From assembly GCA_039177505.1 (NCBI GenBank), contig JBCDFR010000004.1, positions 45,042-109,041 on the forward strand: DNA of 64,000 nucleotides. Reading direction: 5' to 3'. Position numbers and translations under genes: made by a program. The DNA is from JABSQH01 sp039177505. GTDB lineage: Bacteria; Actinomycetota; Acidimicrobiia; Acidimicrobiales; Ilumatobacteraceae. Every line of letters starts with the position of its first letter. Position 1 is the first letter of the stretch. Below are positions 9,151 through 18,630 of this stretch, in pieces. Below the pieces are notes generated by a model, which was not told where the DNA came from, did not search any database, and was given only the letters and a program-made list of their open reading frames with translations.

Positions 9151-9182
9151 CCGCGCACGGTGATCCGTGTCACACTGACCAG

Positions 9183-9785
9183 GTGGCGGTCGACATTCGC
9201 ATCGCAACCGTCGCCGACCTCGACGAAGTCTCGAGCATTCTCACCGAGGCTTTCACCCACGATCCGCTGATCGCTTGGATCTTCGCCGACGAACAGTCGC
9301 GCCCGCGCAGGAGCGCCGGCTCGTACCGTTACCTCGCCGAACACGGGTATCTCCCACACGGCGCATCGCAGATCGTCGACGGTCGAGCCGCAGCGTTGTG
9401 GCTACCAGCCGGACAGGACGGCGACGAACACCTCGGCGCACGGTTCTGGGTCGAGCACCATGCTGGCTACGCAGCCGCCGTCGAAGGTGAGATTGCACGC
9501 GGTCTGGAGCTCAATGAACTCGTTGCGCCCCATGTGCCAACAGACCCGCACCGCTACCTGTTCACCATCGGCGTCCGCCGCGCCGGGCAGAGCCAGGGCC
9601 TCGGTGGCGCAATGCTCGACCATGCATTGGAGGCGGCCGACGCCGCCGGCGAGGCGGCATACCTCGAATCGACCACGCCACGCAGCCGAGCGCTCTACGA
9701 ACGGCACGGGTTCGAGGCGACCGGCGCGATCGAGTTGCCCGACGGCCCGACGTTGTGGCCGATGTGGCGTCCCCCTGCGACGTGA
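9183..9785 (+). CDS. GNAT-family N-acetyltransferase
   Basis: 200 residues from a GTG at 9183 (CACACT lies 6 nt upstream, a weak leaderless -10). The GNAT fold is indicated by the N-terminal IRIATVADLDEVSSILTEAF and the acetyl-CoA loop region (VRRAGQSQGLGGAMLDHAL), followed by the C-terminal SRALYERHGFEATG motif. Substrate is unknown. An open frame extends upstream through the sulfotransferase gene but is only its shadow. Transcription probably continues from the export operon, 32 bp away. Confidence 0.85.
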   Translation: MAVDIRIATVADLDEVSSILTEAFTHDPLIAWIFADEQSRPRRSAGSYRYLAEHGYLPHGASQIVDGRAAALWLPAGQDGDEHLGARFWVEHHAGYAAAVEGEIARGLELNELVAPHVPTDPHRYLFTIGVRRAGQSQGLGGAMLDHALEAADAAGEAAYLESTTPRSRALYERHGFEATGAIELPDGPTLWPMWRPPAT

Positions 9786-9827
9786 CAGCCACGGAATGAT
9801 CATCGAGGCCGGGCGGTTGTACGCGAC

Positions 9828-10220
9828 ATGAGTGTTCCCGCCGACTACACCGACCTCCTCGACAAGAAGACCTTCTGGCACATCGCCACCACCGGCCCCA
9901 ACGGCGAACTGCAGTCCACACCCGTGTGGGGCGGCTGGGCCGACGGCAAGTTCGTGTTCTCGCTCACCAAGGGACGCCAGAAGTACCGCAACCTCACGAA
10001 GAACCCGGCTATCGCCATCTCAGGTATCGACCCCGACAACCCGTACCGCTACCTCGAGATGCGCGGCTCAGTCGAACGGGTCGACGACGACTCGTCGAAC
10101 ACGTTCATCGATTCGATGGCCAAGAAGTACATGGACGCCGACTCGTACCCGTTCCACCAGCCAGGCGACGAGCGTGTGGTCATGGTGGTCGACGTCGCCG
10201 CGACCACGCAGATGGGTTGA
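9828..10220 (+). CDS. PPOX-class F420-dependent oxidoreductase
   Basis: 130 residues, a single split-barrel domain. The sequence FWHIATTGPNGELQSTPVWGGWADGKFVFS and the run GRQKYRNLTKNPAIAIS are typical of the actinobacterial F420-binding PPOX proteins, where the Lys/Arg-rich strand contacts the cofactor phosphate (family knowledge). It is followed 4 bp later by a Ddn-like gene, so two deazaflavin proteins are paired. Substrate unknown. Confidence 0.82.
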   Translation: MSVPADYTDLLDKKTFWHIATTGPNGELQSTPVWGGWADGKFVFSLTKGRQKYRNLTKNPAIAISGIDPDNPYRYLEMRGSVERVDDDSSNTFIDSMAKKYMDADSYPFHQPGDERVVMVVDVAATTQMG

Positions 10221-10224
10221 GCCC

Positions 10225-10560
10225 GTGTCGCTCCCCAGCAGTCAGGACGCGTTCCGCACGCTGAACGCAGTGATCCGTCCAGCTGTGCAAGCCGGTGTCG
10301 GAAACCCATGGCCGATCGGTGCCGGCGCCGTGGTCGTCGAGACCACCGGCCGCGTGTCCGGTAAGACTCGGGCAGTTCCGCTCTTGGCGACCCGCCTGGG
10401 TGATCGCATCGAGGTCAGCACCGTGCGCGCGGACTCACAGTGGTTGGCCAACATCGAAGCCGGCGGCGAAGTCGCCGTGTGGCTCGGTGGCGAACGTCGC
10501 GCCGTGACCGCCGAGGTCGACCGAGGTCCGCTCAATCGGGTGCAGCTGCAACTCGACTAA
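10225..10560 (+). CDS. Deazaflavin (F420)-dependent nitroreductase-family protein
   Basis: 111 residues from a GTG 4 bp after the PPOX gene. The sequence GRVSGKTRAVPLLATRLGDRIEVS followed by a tryptophan-rich WLANIEAGGEVAVWL region matches the Ddn / DUF385 family of F420H2-dependent quinone or nitro reductases. A longer open frame upstream in the same frame overlaps the PPOX gene and is rejected. It ends 12 bp before the convergent PPOX-like gene. Confidence 0.75.
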   Translation: MSLPSSQDAFRTLNAVIRPAVQAGVGNPWPIGAGAVVVETTGRVSGKTRAVPLLATRLGDRIEVSTVRADSQWLANIEAGGEVAVWLGGERRAVTAEVDRGPLNRVQLQLD

Positions 10561-10572
10561 CGGACAACTCCG

Positions 10573-10947
10573 TCAGTCGCCGCCGACGGGGAGGCAGTCG
10601 TTGCTGCACCCCGTCGCTCCGGTCGCTCCCGGCGCGGCTGGGCGGTGCAACACCGCACCACTGGGTGCAAACGTGAGCACGTCGTCGGCGTCGACCGAGG
10701 CCGACCCATCGACGATCAGCGAATACCCGTCGTCATCGGCAGGTGGGTAACACAACGTGATCACCGAACGTGACCGCGCGTTGGCGGCCGTTCCGCGCCC
10801 GACCGACATCATCAACTGCGAACCGGCCCACTGGGGGTCGACAGCGACAACGTGTGGCGTCTGCGAGTCGCGCACGGTCAACAGATAGGCAAAGCCGCGT
10901 TCGTCGGTCGCCGCTTGCAGGTCCTCGATCTCCACCGGGATGCTCAC
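10573..10947 (-). CDS. Pyridoxamine 5'-phosphate oxidase-like (PPOX) protein
   Basis: 124 residues. A GTG start lies 7 nt after TAGCGT on the minus strand, a leaderless promoter pattern. A split-barrel flavin/F420-binding fold is suggested by GFAYLLTVRDSQTPHVVAVDPQW and the strand with GRGTAANARSRSVITLCYPP. The C-terminus is rich in Gly/Ala and ends with an unusual GCSNDC. Function within the family is unknown; it is the third such protein within 1.2 kb. Confidence 0.7.
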   Translation of the reverse strand: MSIPVEIEDLQAATDERGFAYLLTVRDSQTPHVVAVDPQWAGSQLMMSVGRGTAANARSRSVITLCYPPADDDGYSLIVDGSASVDADDVLTFAPSGAVLHRPAAPGATGATGCSNDCLPVGGD

Positions 10948-11121
10948 GGCACCGACGCTACTCCACCCTGGGTAACAACGATCCGGGCAATTCCCGATCG
11001 CATTGGTCGGAAATAGGCGTTAGCGTGTCCGCCGCTGCTCGCAGCAACGTCCCCACCGGATCGACACAAACGCACCGAACCAGACCACCCACACCCGGCT
11101 CAACCACGAGGAGTATCCACC

Positions 11122-11757
<636 letters not shown>

Positions 11758-11777
11758 TCACCACCCGTTTCTGTTGA

Positions 11778-11815
11778 GGATTCCGTGCGCTATGCGCACG
11801 GAATCCCCTGTTTTT
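11778..11815 (+). terminator. Rho-independent terminator after the peroxiredoxin gene
   Basis: A perfect 13-bp stem (GGATTCCGTGCGC paired with GCGCACGGAATCC) with a 3-nt loop is followed by CCTGTTTTT. The gene on the other side (NadR-like) is convergent, so the stem may work in both directions, but the T-run favours the plus strand. Confidence 0.88.
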
Positions 11816-11827
11816 CGGGTCGAACGG

Positions 11828-12337
11828 TCAGAGCCACTCGGACTCGACCCACGCCCGAACGGGTGGGGCGAGGTGGTCGAGGTGTTCGCCGGGCGACTCG
11901 CGGATCTGAGTGGCGCTGATCGGCACGTTGGTCCGGTCGGCATCGACCACCACCGGAGTGGCACCGAGGCGGCGGGCCAATTCGTCGATGTATGGATCCG
12001 ACGAGAACAGTGCATCGGGTCCGCCGGAATGCGGGCCGTCGGCAAACGGCCATCGTTCGCGGAACAGTGCCAACCACTTCGCCCACAACTCCTCGTCGTC
12101 CCAGTCGGTGTACAAGGAATGGGGCACATGGATGACCTCCACGTGGGGGTGCAGCTCGGACAACCACGAGGCCCGCAGCTCGCCGGGAGCGGTGTCGAGG
12201 TCGTTCGAGGTGTTGACGTACACCACCAACTGATCGCAGCGATCGGCGGCCCAATCGATCATGTACGAATGGCCGAGATGTGGTGGGTCGAACCGGCCGA
12301 CGATCAGTCCGCTGCGGTGGCGATCGGACACGCTCAC
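11828..12337 (-). CDS. NadR-like nicotinamide-nucleotide adenylyltransferase
   Basis: 169 residues with the nucleotidyltransferase signature GRFDPPHLGHSYMI near residue 15 (the T/HxGH family) and the C-terminal ISATQIR motif that binds ATP. This fits the NMN/NaMN adenylyltransferase domain of NadR without the kinase or regulatory domains. It overlaps the upstream cyclase gene by 4 bp (ATGA), so the two are co-translated. Other cytidylyltransferase-like substrates cannot be excluded. Confidence 0.75.
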   Translation of the reverse strand: MSVSDRHRSGLIVGRFDPPHLGHSYMIDWAADRCDQLVVYVNTSNDLDTAPGELRASWLSELHPHVEVIHVPHSLYTDWDDEELWAKWLALFRERWPFADGPHSGGPDALFSSDPYIDELARRLGATPVVVDADRTNVPISATQIRESPGEHLDHLAPPVRAWVESEWL

Positions 12338-15300
12338 GTCGACGGTTGTTCGACGAGTTCCGGTCGGGCGCCCATCGCCGCCAGGTGGTCGACCACCCGG
12401 CGCCAGCCGGGGCCGAGGTGCTCGACGTCGGTCGCCGTCGGGGCACCGAGCCAGGTGGTCGACGCAACGGCGACGAGCGCACGGGCCACCGCGTCACCCG
12501 CAGCGCTCGCTGCACGCGCGGCACGCGCCAGCCGTTTGCCGGCGTCGTCAGCACGCCCGCCGCGCACCTCTGCGGCCGCAGCAGCAACGTCGGCAACGAC
12601 CCGATCGAGATAGGTCGCACCGCTGTCGGCGAGGACACCGTCGGCGGCGCTGCAGGCGCCACGGTCGTCTCCGGTCATCGCGCTGGCCAGCGCTTGCACC
12701 GCCCCGGCATACGGCGAGTCGTGATTCACGTCGAGCAGGATCGCCAAGGCGATATCGGGTTCGCCGACCTGACACCGAGCGAGGGCCAGCGTGATTCGAT
12801 TCTCGGAACCTTCTGCTCCCATTGCGAGCACACGTGCAAGTGATTCCTCGCCAACGGTCACCGCGCGTTCGCCGAGACCCATGTGCACCGACGCCCCGGC
12901 GGCGGCCATCCACGGATAACTCAGATTGCCGAACGACTCACCGAACGTCATCACCTCTTCGAGTGTGCGCTCAGCCTCGTGGGTGCGGCCCAGCGCCACG
13001 AGCGCCCGCAGGCGTGGCGCGAGCGCTTGCACCATGCCGAACCGGTCGCCGAGTTCCTCGAACCCGATGAGGGCGCGCCGGCTCAGTTCTTCGGAGTCGC
13101 TGAACCGCCCCGACCACAGGCGGATCGACGCGACGAGCGAATCCATCATCGACGGCGCCCACCGGTCGCCGAGCTCGACCGCACTCGACCGCACCTCGTT
13201 GGCCAATCGCTCCGCCTCGGCGAAGTCGCGTTGGAAGAAACGAACGTACGCGAGCAAGCCGTTGGCCCATCCGCTCCCCTGCCGATCGCCGAGGTCGGCG
13301 AACTCTTCCCGGGCCAGCCTCAGGCGCTCCTCCGCCAATTCGCTGTCGCCTGACAGGAACGCCACCCAAGCCTGATGCTGACGCACCCAGGCTCGGCCAC
13401 GTCGGTCGTCGAGTTGTTCCGAGAGCGCTTCGGACTCGCCGAGCAGCCACTCGGCGTCGCTCAACGAGCCACCGAACACCTCGGCGAAGCCGCGATCACG
13501 AAGGCTCGCGGCGGTCTCAATGTCGTCACCGAGCTCGCGGAACAGTTCAACGCTGCGCCCCAGTTGGAACCGCGCTGCGTCGAGATCACCGTCTCGTTGA
13601 TCGAGCACGCCGAGCAGCCGGCGAGCGGCGGCCTCGGTGGCCCGATCACCCGCTTCGATCGCATCGGCCAGCACCGCATCACCATCGGCACGAGCGAGAC
13701 CGGCCATCCGCCGCTCGCGCAATGCTTCTCCACGAACGAGCAGGAGCTGCCGATGGAGGTCGGGGTCGTCGGTCCCCAACTCGAGCCCGCGCGTCGCCTG
13801 TCGTTGGGCCTGGTGGAACGCGCCGACGTCGAGCGAGCGGCGAGCGGCGTCGTGGAGCAGATGCGCTGCCCGTTCACGAATCGTCGGCAACACCCCAGGG
13901 ACGGGACCGATCTCGGCGACCAGTTCCGCCGCACTCGCGGCGTGGTAGGCGATTTCATCGATGGCCGTCGAGCCGTGTGCGAGCATGACCGTCGCCGTGC
14001 CGGCATGGCGCTGTGCACGCACCTGCTTGGTCAGCGTCTGGTACGCCACTTCACGCACAACGTCGCTACGGAAGCGCCACCACCCCAGGCTGAGCTCGAA
14101 GACGCCATCGGCGACCAACGCGTCGACCTCGTCGTAGGTGAACGGCTGACCCATCTCCTCGGCGAATTCGGCCAGCGCAACCACCGGTCCGGTGGTCCCC
14201 AACACCGCGGCATTGTCGACGATCGCCCGCTGCGTCGGCGAGAGTCGATCGAGGCGCGAAGCGATCAGAGCGCGCAATGTGCCCGGCAAGTCTGAGCTCT
14301 CGGGATGCACTTGGGCCAGCTCGGTCAGCTCGGTGAGGAACAGCGGGTTGCCGCCGCTGCGCTCGTACAACCGCTCGGCCAGCCCCACATCGACGTCGGA
14401 GCCGAAGGCTGCCGCGACCAGCGCGGCGGCCTCGTCGCGCTCGAGTGGCTCTAGTGGCATGCGCACCGTGATCGGAAGGTCGTTCCCAGGCGGCCAATCG
14501 AGCTCGACGTCGTTGCGCTGCGCGGTGACCACCAGTACCGGACGATCGATCAGCGAACGGGCGATGCGATGCAACAGGTCGATGAGCAGCGTGTCGGCCC
14601 ACTGCAGATCGTCGATCCACAGCACGACGGGTCCCGAGCGGCTCCGGCGCCGGAGTCCTTCGACGATCATTGCGAACAGCGCTTCGCGGGCCTGAAGCGG
14701 CGGGACTCGATCGAGTTCACTCGGGTGTCCCAGGAGGTGCAGCACGCCTTCGACAAAGCGATCGACTGCCGGGTCGTCGGCCAAGAAGTCGTACAGCTCG
14801 ACGGCCCGCTCGCGGACCACCCGGCGCAGCGTTGCCGACGGCACGCTGGGATCGAAGTCGAGACGCCGGAACAGCGCGCTGGCGATCGGCGACCACACGT
14901 TGGTGTCGCCGAACGGCGCACACACACCAGCGAACACGACGACCTGGCGGCTCGGGAACGACGCCAGCGCCTCGGTCACGAGACGCGACTTACCCGACCC
15001 GGCTTCGCCGCTCACGGCGACGATCGCGCTCCGACCGTTGGCCACCATGCCCATGATCGAGGTCATCAGCTCGAGCTGCGTCGCACGCCCGACGAACGGA
15101 AGGCCAGAACGGCCAATCCGTTCGGGAGATCGCCGCTGCCGTCCAATGACTCGCCAGACCTTCAGCTGCTGCTCGCGGCCACGCACCGTGACCTCCGGGT
15201 GGAGGTCGTCGACAAGCTCACGGATGATGTCGTCAGAGACCAGTGATGCGGTGTCGTCGCCGAGCAGGATGTCGCCGGGTTCGGCCATGGTCTGCAGCCG

Positions 15301-15789
15301 CGACGCCACGTTGACGACATCGCCCATCGCCGTCGACTCGGTCGTGCCGGACACGGCACCGAACAGCACCTCTCCGGTGTTCACCCCGACGCGTAGTCGC
15401 AGCGGACCCTCGACGTCGTCGTGTTCACCGACGTACGTGGCCAACGACTCGTGCATCTGCATCGCTGCCCATACGGCCCGGTCCGCATCGTCCTCGTGGG
15501 CCACCGGCGCACCGAAGAGCGCCAGAATGCCATCACCCAGCACCTTGTCGACCCGGCCATCGAACGACTCGATGTCGGCGATCATCCGCTCGAAAGCGCC
15601 ATCGATGAGCCGCTTCACCCGTTCGGGGTCGAGCTGTTCGGAGAGCGCCGTGTAGCCGACGATGTCGGCGAACACGACAGTGACGACGCGGCGCTCCTCG
15701 CTCGCGGATGCGACCACCTCGTGCCCGCAGAACGGGCAGAATCGGGCGCCCTCGGGGAGATCTCGTCCACACGACGAACAGTTCGCCAT
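12334..15789 (-). CDS. Adenylate/guanylate cyclase with AAA ATPase and TPR domains
   Basis: 1151 residues from the ATG at 15789. An N-terminal zinc ribbon (Cys4, Cys7, Cys18, Cys21) is followed by a class III nucleotide cyclase domain (about 35-215) with metal-binding Asp42 in FADIVG and the VDKVLGDG motif near 82. A STAND-type ATPase follows (Walker A GEAGSGKS near 262, Walker B LWIDDLQWAD), then a long helical region of TPR-like repeats to the C-terminus. Such proteins are large signalling switches in Acidimicrobiia and mycobacteria; ligand and targets are unknown. A longer reading frame reaches 16038, but the zinc-ribbon ATG is the natural start. Confidence 0.87.
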   Translation of the reverse strand: MANCSSCGRDLPEGARFCPFCGHEVVASASEERRVVTVVFADIVGYTALSEQLDPERVKRLIDGAFERMIADIESFDGRVDKVLGDGILALFGAPVAHEDDADRAVWAAMQMHESLATYVGEHDDVEGPLRLRVGVNTGEVLFGAVSGTTESTAMGDVVNVASRLQTMAEPGDILLGDDTASLVSDDIIRELVDDLHPEVTVRGREQQLKVWRVIGRQRRSPERIGRSGLPFVGRATQLELMTSIMGMVANGRSAIVAVSGEAGSGKSRLVTEALASFPSRQVVVFAGVCAPFGDTNVWSPIASALFRRLDFDPSVPSATLRRVVRERAVELYDFLADDPAVDRFVEGVLHLLGHPSELDRVPPLQAREALFAMIVEGLRRRSRSGPVVLWIDDLQWADTLLIDLLHRIARSLIDRPVLVVTAQRNDVELDWPPGNDLPITVRMPLEPLERDEAAALVAAAFGSDVDVGLAERLYERSGGNPLFLTELTELAQVHPESSDLPGTLRALIASRLDRLSPTQRAIVDNAAVLGTTGPVVALAEFAEEMGQPFTYDEVDALVADGVFELSLGWWRFRSDVVREVAYQTLTKQVRAQRHAGTATVMLAHGSTAIDEIAYHAASAAELVAEIGPVPGVLPTIRERAAHLLHDAARRSLDVGAFHQAQRQATRGLELGTDDPDLHRQLLLVRGEALRERRMAGLARADGDAVLADAIEAGDRATEAAARRLLGVLDQRDGDLDAARFQLGRSVELFRELGDDIETAASLRDRGFAEVFGGSLSDAEWLLGESEALSEQLDDRRGRAWVRQHQAWVAFLSGDSELAEERLRLAREEFADLGDRQGSGWANGLLAYVRFFQRDFAEAERLANEVRSSAVELGDRWAPSMMDSLVASIRLWSGRFSDSEELSRRALIGFEELGDRFGMVQALAPRLRALVALGRTHEAERTLEEVMTFGESFGNLSYPWMAAAGASVHMGLGERAVTVGEESLARVLAMGAEGSENRITLALARCQVGEPDIALAILLDVNHDSPYAGAVQALASAMTGDDRGACSAADGVLADSGATYLDRVVADVAAAAAEVRGGRADDAGKRLARAARAASAAGDAVARALVAVASTTWLGAPTATDVEHLGPGWRRVVDHLAAMGARPELVEQPST

Positions 15790-15862
15790 CAACCCTGGAT
15801 CGTAGGGCACATCCACCTCTGGTCTGACGAGCGAATGCAAGATGATCGCTAGCGTCGAGGAC

Positions 15863-17104
15863 GTGCGCAGACTGAGCGGTGTGCAGCCGATCGAGTGGTG
15901 TCGGCACCATCCCCACGTTGCCGACGCGGCGGTGGCGGCGGTGGTCGCGGCGCTCTCGCTGTGGGCCCACTTGAGCGGTGCGGTCAGCGTAGAGGGGCGA
16001 GACGAACTCGACCCGACATGGTGGACAACGGGCCTCATCGTGCTCGGATCCGCTCCGCTCTTGTGGCGACGTACTGCTCCGCTGCGCAGCGGAATGGTGA
16101 TCGTCGCGGCCGAGACGATCGCATTGTTTCTCGGCGTCGGCGGACCGGCGTTTCTGGGGTCGGTCGTTGCGATCTACTCGATCGGCGCGCATTCGTCGGG
16201 GCCGCAGCGCTCGCGCACGGCGGCCGCGATCGCCGTGCTGGTCCTTGCCCTGTTCGTGTCTGGCTGGATCGACCGCCTCGATCTGCTCGACCAGTTCGTG
16301 TCGACAACCATCTTGATGGTCACCGCCTTCGTCGTCGGTGACAATCTGCGACGGCGCCGTGACAACGTCGCCGATCTCGCAGAACGAGCCGAACGGGCCG
16401 AGCGCGAACAAGAACTCCTCGCTGAACAGCGAGTGCTCGCCGAGCGGACGCGGATCGCCCGTGATCTGCACGACGTGGTGGCTCATTCGGTGAGCGTGAT
16501 CGTGATCCAAGCCGCCGGCGCGCGGCGCACGCTACGGTCGTCGCCAGACGACGCCGAGCAGGCGCTCGACGTGATCGAACAGACGGGACGAGAGGCGATG
16601 CAGGAGCTGCGCGGCATCCTCGGCGTGCTGCGCACAGACGCCGATCGGGCGTCGAACCCTGCGGCGGCGAGGCGGGTGCCGCAGCCCGGCCTCGACCAGC
16701 TCGCGGGATTGACGACAATCGACGAGATGCGCGTCGACGTCGAGATCGATCCCGCGATCGAGGTCGACGCACTTCCGGCGAGCACGTCGCTCACCGCCTA
16801 CCGCCTGGTGCAAGAGGCACTGACGAACAGCCGTCGGCACGCCGGTCCGGAGGTGACGGTCACCGTGCGACTCACCGCCGAAGACGGCCAACTGTTCATC
16901 GAGGTGAGCGACGACGGCCGCGGTGCGGCGGCCGCCAGCAGCGAGCCGGGTTTCGGGCTGTCGGGGATGCGTGAGCGGGCCGCCGCGAGTGGCGGGTCGG
17001 TCGAGGCCGGTCCTCGCCCTGGCGGCGGCTGGATGGTGAGTGGGCGACTGCCGCTGGGCCACGTGTCCACGCGCCCTGACCTCGATGCGGAGATGGCTCA
17101 GTGA
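15863..17104 (+). CDS. Sensor histidine kinase (NarL/DesK type)
   Basis: 413 residues from the GTG at 15863, chosen because TAGCGT lies 7 nt upstream; an ATG 21 bp earlier is the alternative. Four to five membrane helices are visible in the first ~160 residues. A coiled coil leads into a HisKA_3 dimerisation domain with the phospho-acceptor His in RIARDLHDVVAHS (about residue 203 from this start). A HATPase_c domain at the C-terminus has DDGRG and the glycine-rich GFGLSGMRERA. It overlaps the response-regulator gene by 4 bp, so the pair is one two-component system. The stimulus is unknown. Confidence 0.9.
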   Translation: MRRLSGVQPIEWCRHHPHVADAAVAAVVAALSLWAHLSGAVSVEGRDELDPTWWTTGLIVLGSAPLLWRRTAPLRSGMVIVAAETIALFLGVGGPAFLGSVVAIYSIGAHSSGPQRSRTAAAIAVLVLALFVSGWIDRLDLLDQFVSTTILMVTAFVVGDNLRRRRDNVADLAERAERAEREQELLAEQRVLAERTRIARDLHDVVAHSVSVIVIQAAGARRTLRSSPDDAEQALDVIEQTGREAMQELRGILGVLRTDADRASNPAAARRVPQPGLDQLAGLTTIDEMRVDVEIDPAIEVDALPASTSLTAYRLVQEALTNSRRHAGPEVTVTVRLTAEDGQLFIEVSDDGRGAAAASSEPGFGLSGMRERAAASGGSVEAGPRPGGGWMVSGRLPLGHVSTRPDLDAEMAQ

Positions 17105-17760
17105 TCCGGGTGATGCTGGTCGACGATCAGCACATGGTGCGGGCCGGGTTCCGAATGATCCTCGAGTCCGAGCCCGACTTCACGGTGGTCGCCGAAGCGG
17201 GCGACGGGGTCGAGGCCGTCGAGGTCATGCCAGCGGCGCGCCCCGACGTCGTGCTCATGGACGTGCGCATGCCACGGATGGACGGCATCGACGCATGCGC
17301 GGCGATCTGCGCGGCGCACACCGATGCCAGGGTGATGATGCTCACGACGTACGACCTCGACGACTACGTACATGCGGCTCTGCGCGCCGGGGCCAGCGGG
17401 TTCATGCTGAAAGACGCTCCCGCCGACGATCTGCTCGACGCTATCCGGGTCGTCCATCGAGGCGACGCCCTCCTTGCGCCAACCGTGACCAGGGCATTGA
17501 TCGACGAAATCGCCCGCCGACCAGCTGGTCACCCCGGTGCTGTTCCCGGGATCGACCAGCTCACCGAGCGCGAGCACGAGGTGCTGACGTTGATGGCCCG
17601 CGGGCTGACCAACGGGGAGATCGCCGACCGACTGTTTCTCGGCGAGGCGACGATCAAGACACACGTTGGGCACATCCTGGCCAAACTGGGCGCTCGCGAT
17701 CGCGTCCAGGCGGTAGTCGCTGCGTACGAGTCCGGCATCGTCGTCCCAGGCGATCTGTAG
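17101..17760 (+). CDS. Response regulator, NarL/FixJ family (LuxR HTH)
   Basis: 219 residues, GTG start overlapping the kinase stop. The receiver domain (1-120) has the acidic pocket (VDDQ), the phospho-acceptor Asp in DVVLMDVRMP, and the conserved Thr and Lys (LTTYD, FMLKDAPADDL). A C-terminal LuxR helix-turn-helix runs LTEREHEVLTLMARGLTNGEIA to TIKTHVGHILAKLG. It may control the MacB/FtsX-like transporter encoded next. Confidence 0.93.
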   Translation: MIRVMLVDDQHMVRAGFRMILESEPDFTVVAEAGDGVEAVEVMPAARPDVVLMDVRMPRMDGIDACAAICAAHTDARVMMLTTYDLDDYVHAALRAGASGFMLKDAPADDLLDAIRVVHRGDALLAPTVTRALIDEIARRPAGHPGAVPGIDQLTEREHEVLTLMARGLTNGEIADRLFLGEATIKTHVGHILAKLGARDRVQAVVAAYESGIVVPGDL

Positions 17761-17763
17761 CCG

Positions 17764-17799
17764 GTCCGACCAGTCCGACCAGTCCGACCAGTCCGACCA
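17764..17799. repeat. Four tandem copies of a 9-bp unit
   Basis: GTCCGACCA is repeated four times without change right after the response-regulator stop, in the gap before the ABC transporter genes. The unit is in the 5' region of the next transcript. It could be a simple replication-slippage repeat or an array of binding sites; nothing else in the sequence decides. Confidence 0.7.
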
Positions 17800-17864
17800 G
17801 AGAGGGAGGACGATCCGCCGAAAGGTGGATGGCGAAGTGCATCAGGCGGAGTAGACCAGCGAGC

Positions 17865-18629
17865 ATGAATACCCCCGCTCCGCCTTCTCCGCCTTCTCCC
17901 CCGAAAGTCGCCGCCGCCGGCGCCGTCGACGCCACCAAGATCTACGGCGTCGGTGACGCTCAGGTGCGCGCCCTCGACGGCGTCACCGTCGCTTTCGAAC
18001 AGGGCAAGTTCACCGCGATCATGGGTCCGTCTGGATCCGGCAAGTCAACGCTCCTACACGCACTCGCCGGCCTCGACACCCTCACCTCGGGAGACACCTA
18101 CATCGGCGAGACCTACCTGTCGACGCTCGACGACAAACAGCTCACCGAGCTGCGCCGCACCAAGGTCGGCTTCATCTTCCAGGCCTTCAATCTGATCCCG
18201 ACCTTGACCGCCGAGGAGAACATCCGATTGCCGATGATGCTCGGCGGCGAAAGCGGCGACGCCGAGTGGATCGACACGGTGGTCACCACCGTCGGCCTGC
18301 GCGAGCGCCTCAGCCACCGACCGAGCGAACTGTCCGGCGGACAGCAGCAGCGCGTTGCGGTGGCCCGGGCGCTGGCCTCCCAACCGCAGATCATCTTCGC
18401 CGACGAGCCGACCGGCAACCTCGACTCGACGACCGGCGCCGAGATCCTCGACTTCATGCGCCGCGCCGTACGCGAGTACGGCCAGACGATCGTGATGGTC
18501 ACCCACGACCCCGGTGCCGCGTCGTACTCCGACCGCGTCGTATTCGTTGGCGACGGCAAGATCACCGGCGACATGGACGAGCCGACCGCCGACGGCGTGC
18601 TCGACCACCTCAAGCAGCACGGAGTCTGA
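17865..18629 (+). CDS. ABC transporter ATP-binding protein (MacB/LolD type)
   Basis: 254 residues from the ATG at 17865. After a Pro-rich N-terminus, a standard nucleotide-binding domain shows Walker A GPSGSGKST, Q-loop IFQAFNLIPTLTAEEN, signature LSGGQQQR, Walker B IIFADEPTGNLD and H-loop VTHD. The FQAFNL and EPTGNLD forms are typical of the MacB/LolD subgroup. The FtsX-like permease gene begins 1 bp after its stop. An upstream open frame through the response regulator is spurious. Confidence 0.92.
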   Translation: MNTPAPPSPPSPPKVAAAGAVDATKIYGVGDAQVRALDGVTVAFEQGKFTAIMGPSGSGKSTLLHALAGLDTLTSGDTYIGETYLSTLDDKQLTELRRTKVGFIFQAFNLIPTLTAEENIRLPMMLGGESGDAEWIDTVVTTVGLRERLSHRPSELSGGQQQRVAVARALASQPQIIFADEPTGNLDSTTGAEILDFMRRAVREYGQTIVMVTHDPGAASYSDRVVFVGDGKITGDMDEPTADGVLDHLKQHGV

Positions 18630-18630
18630 G

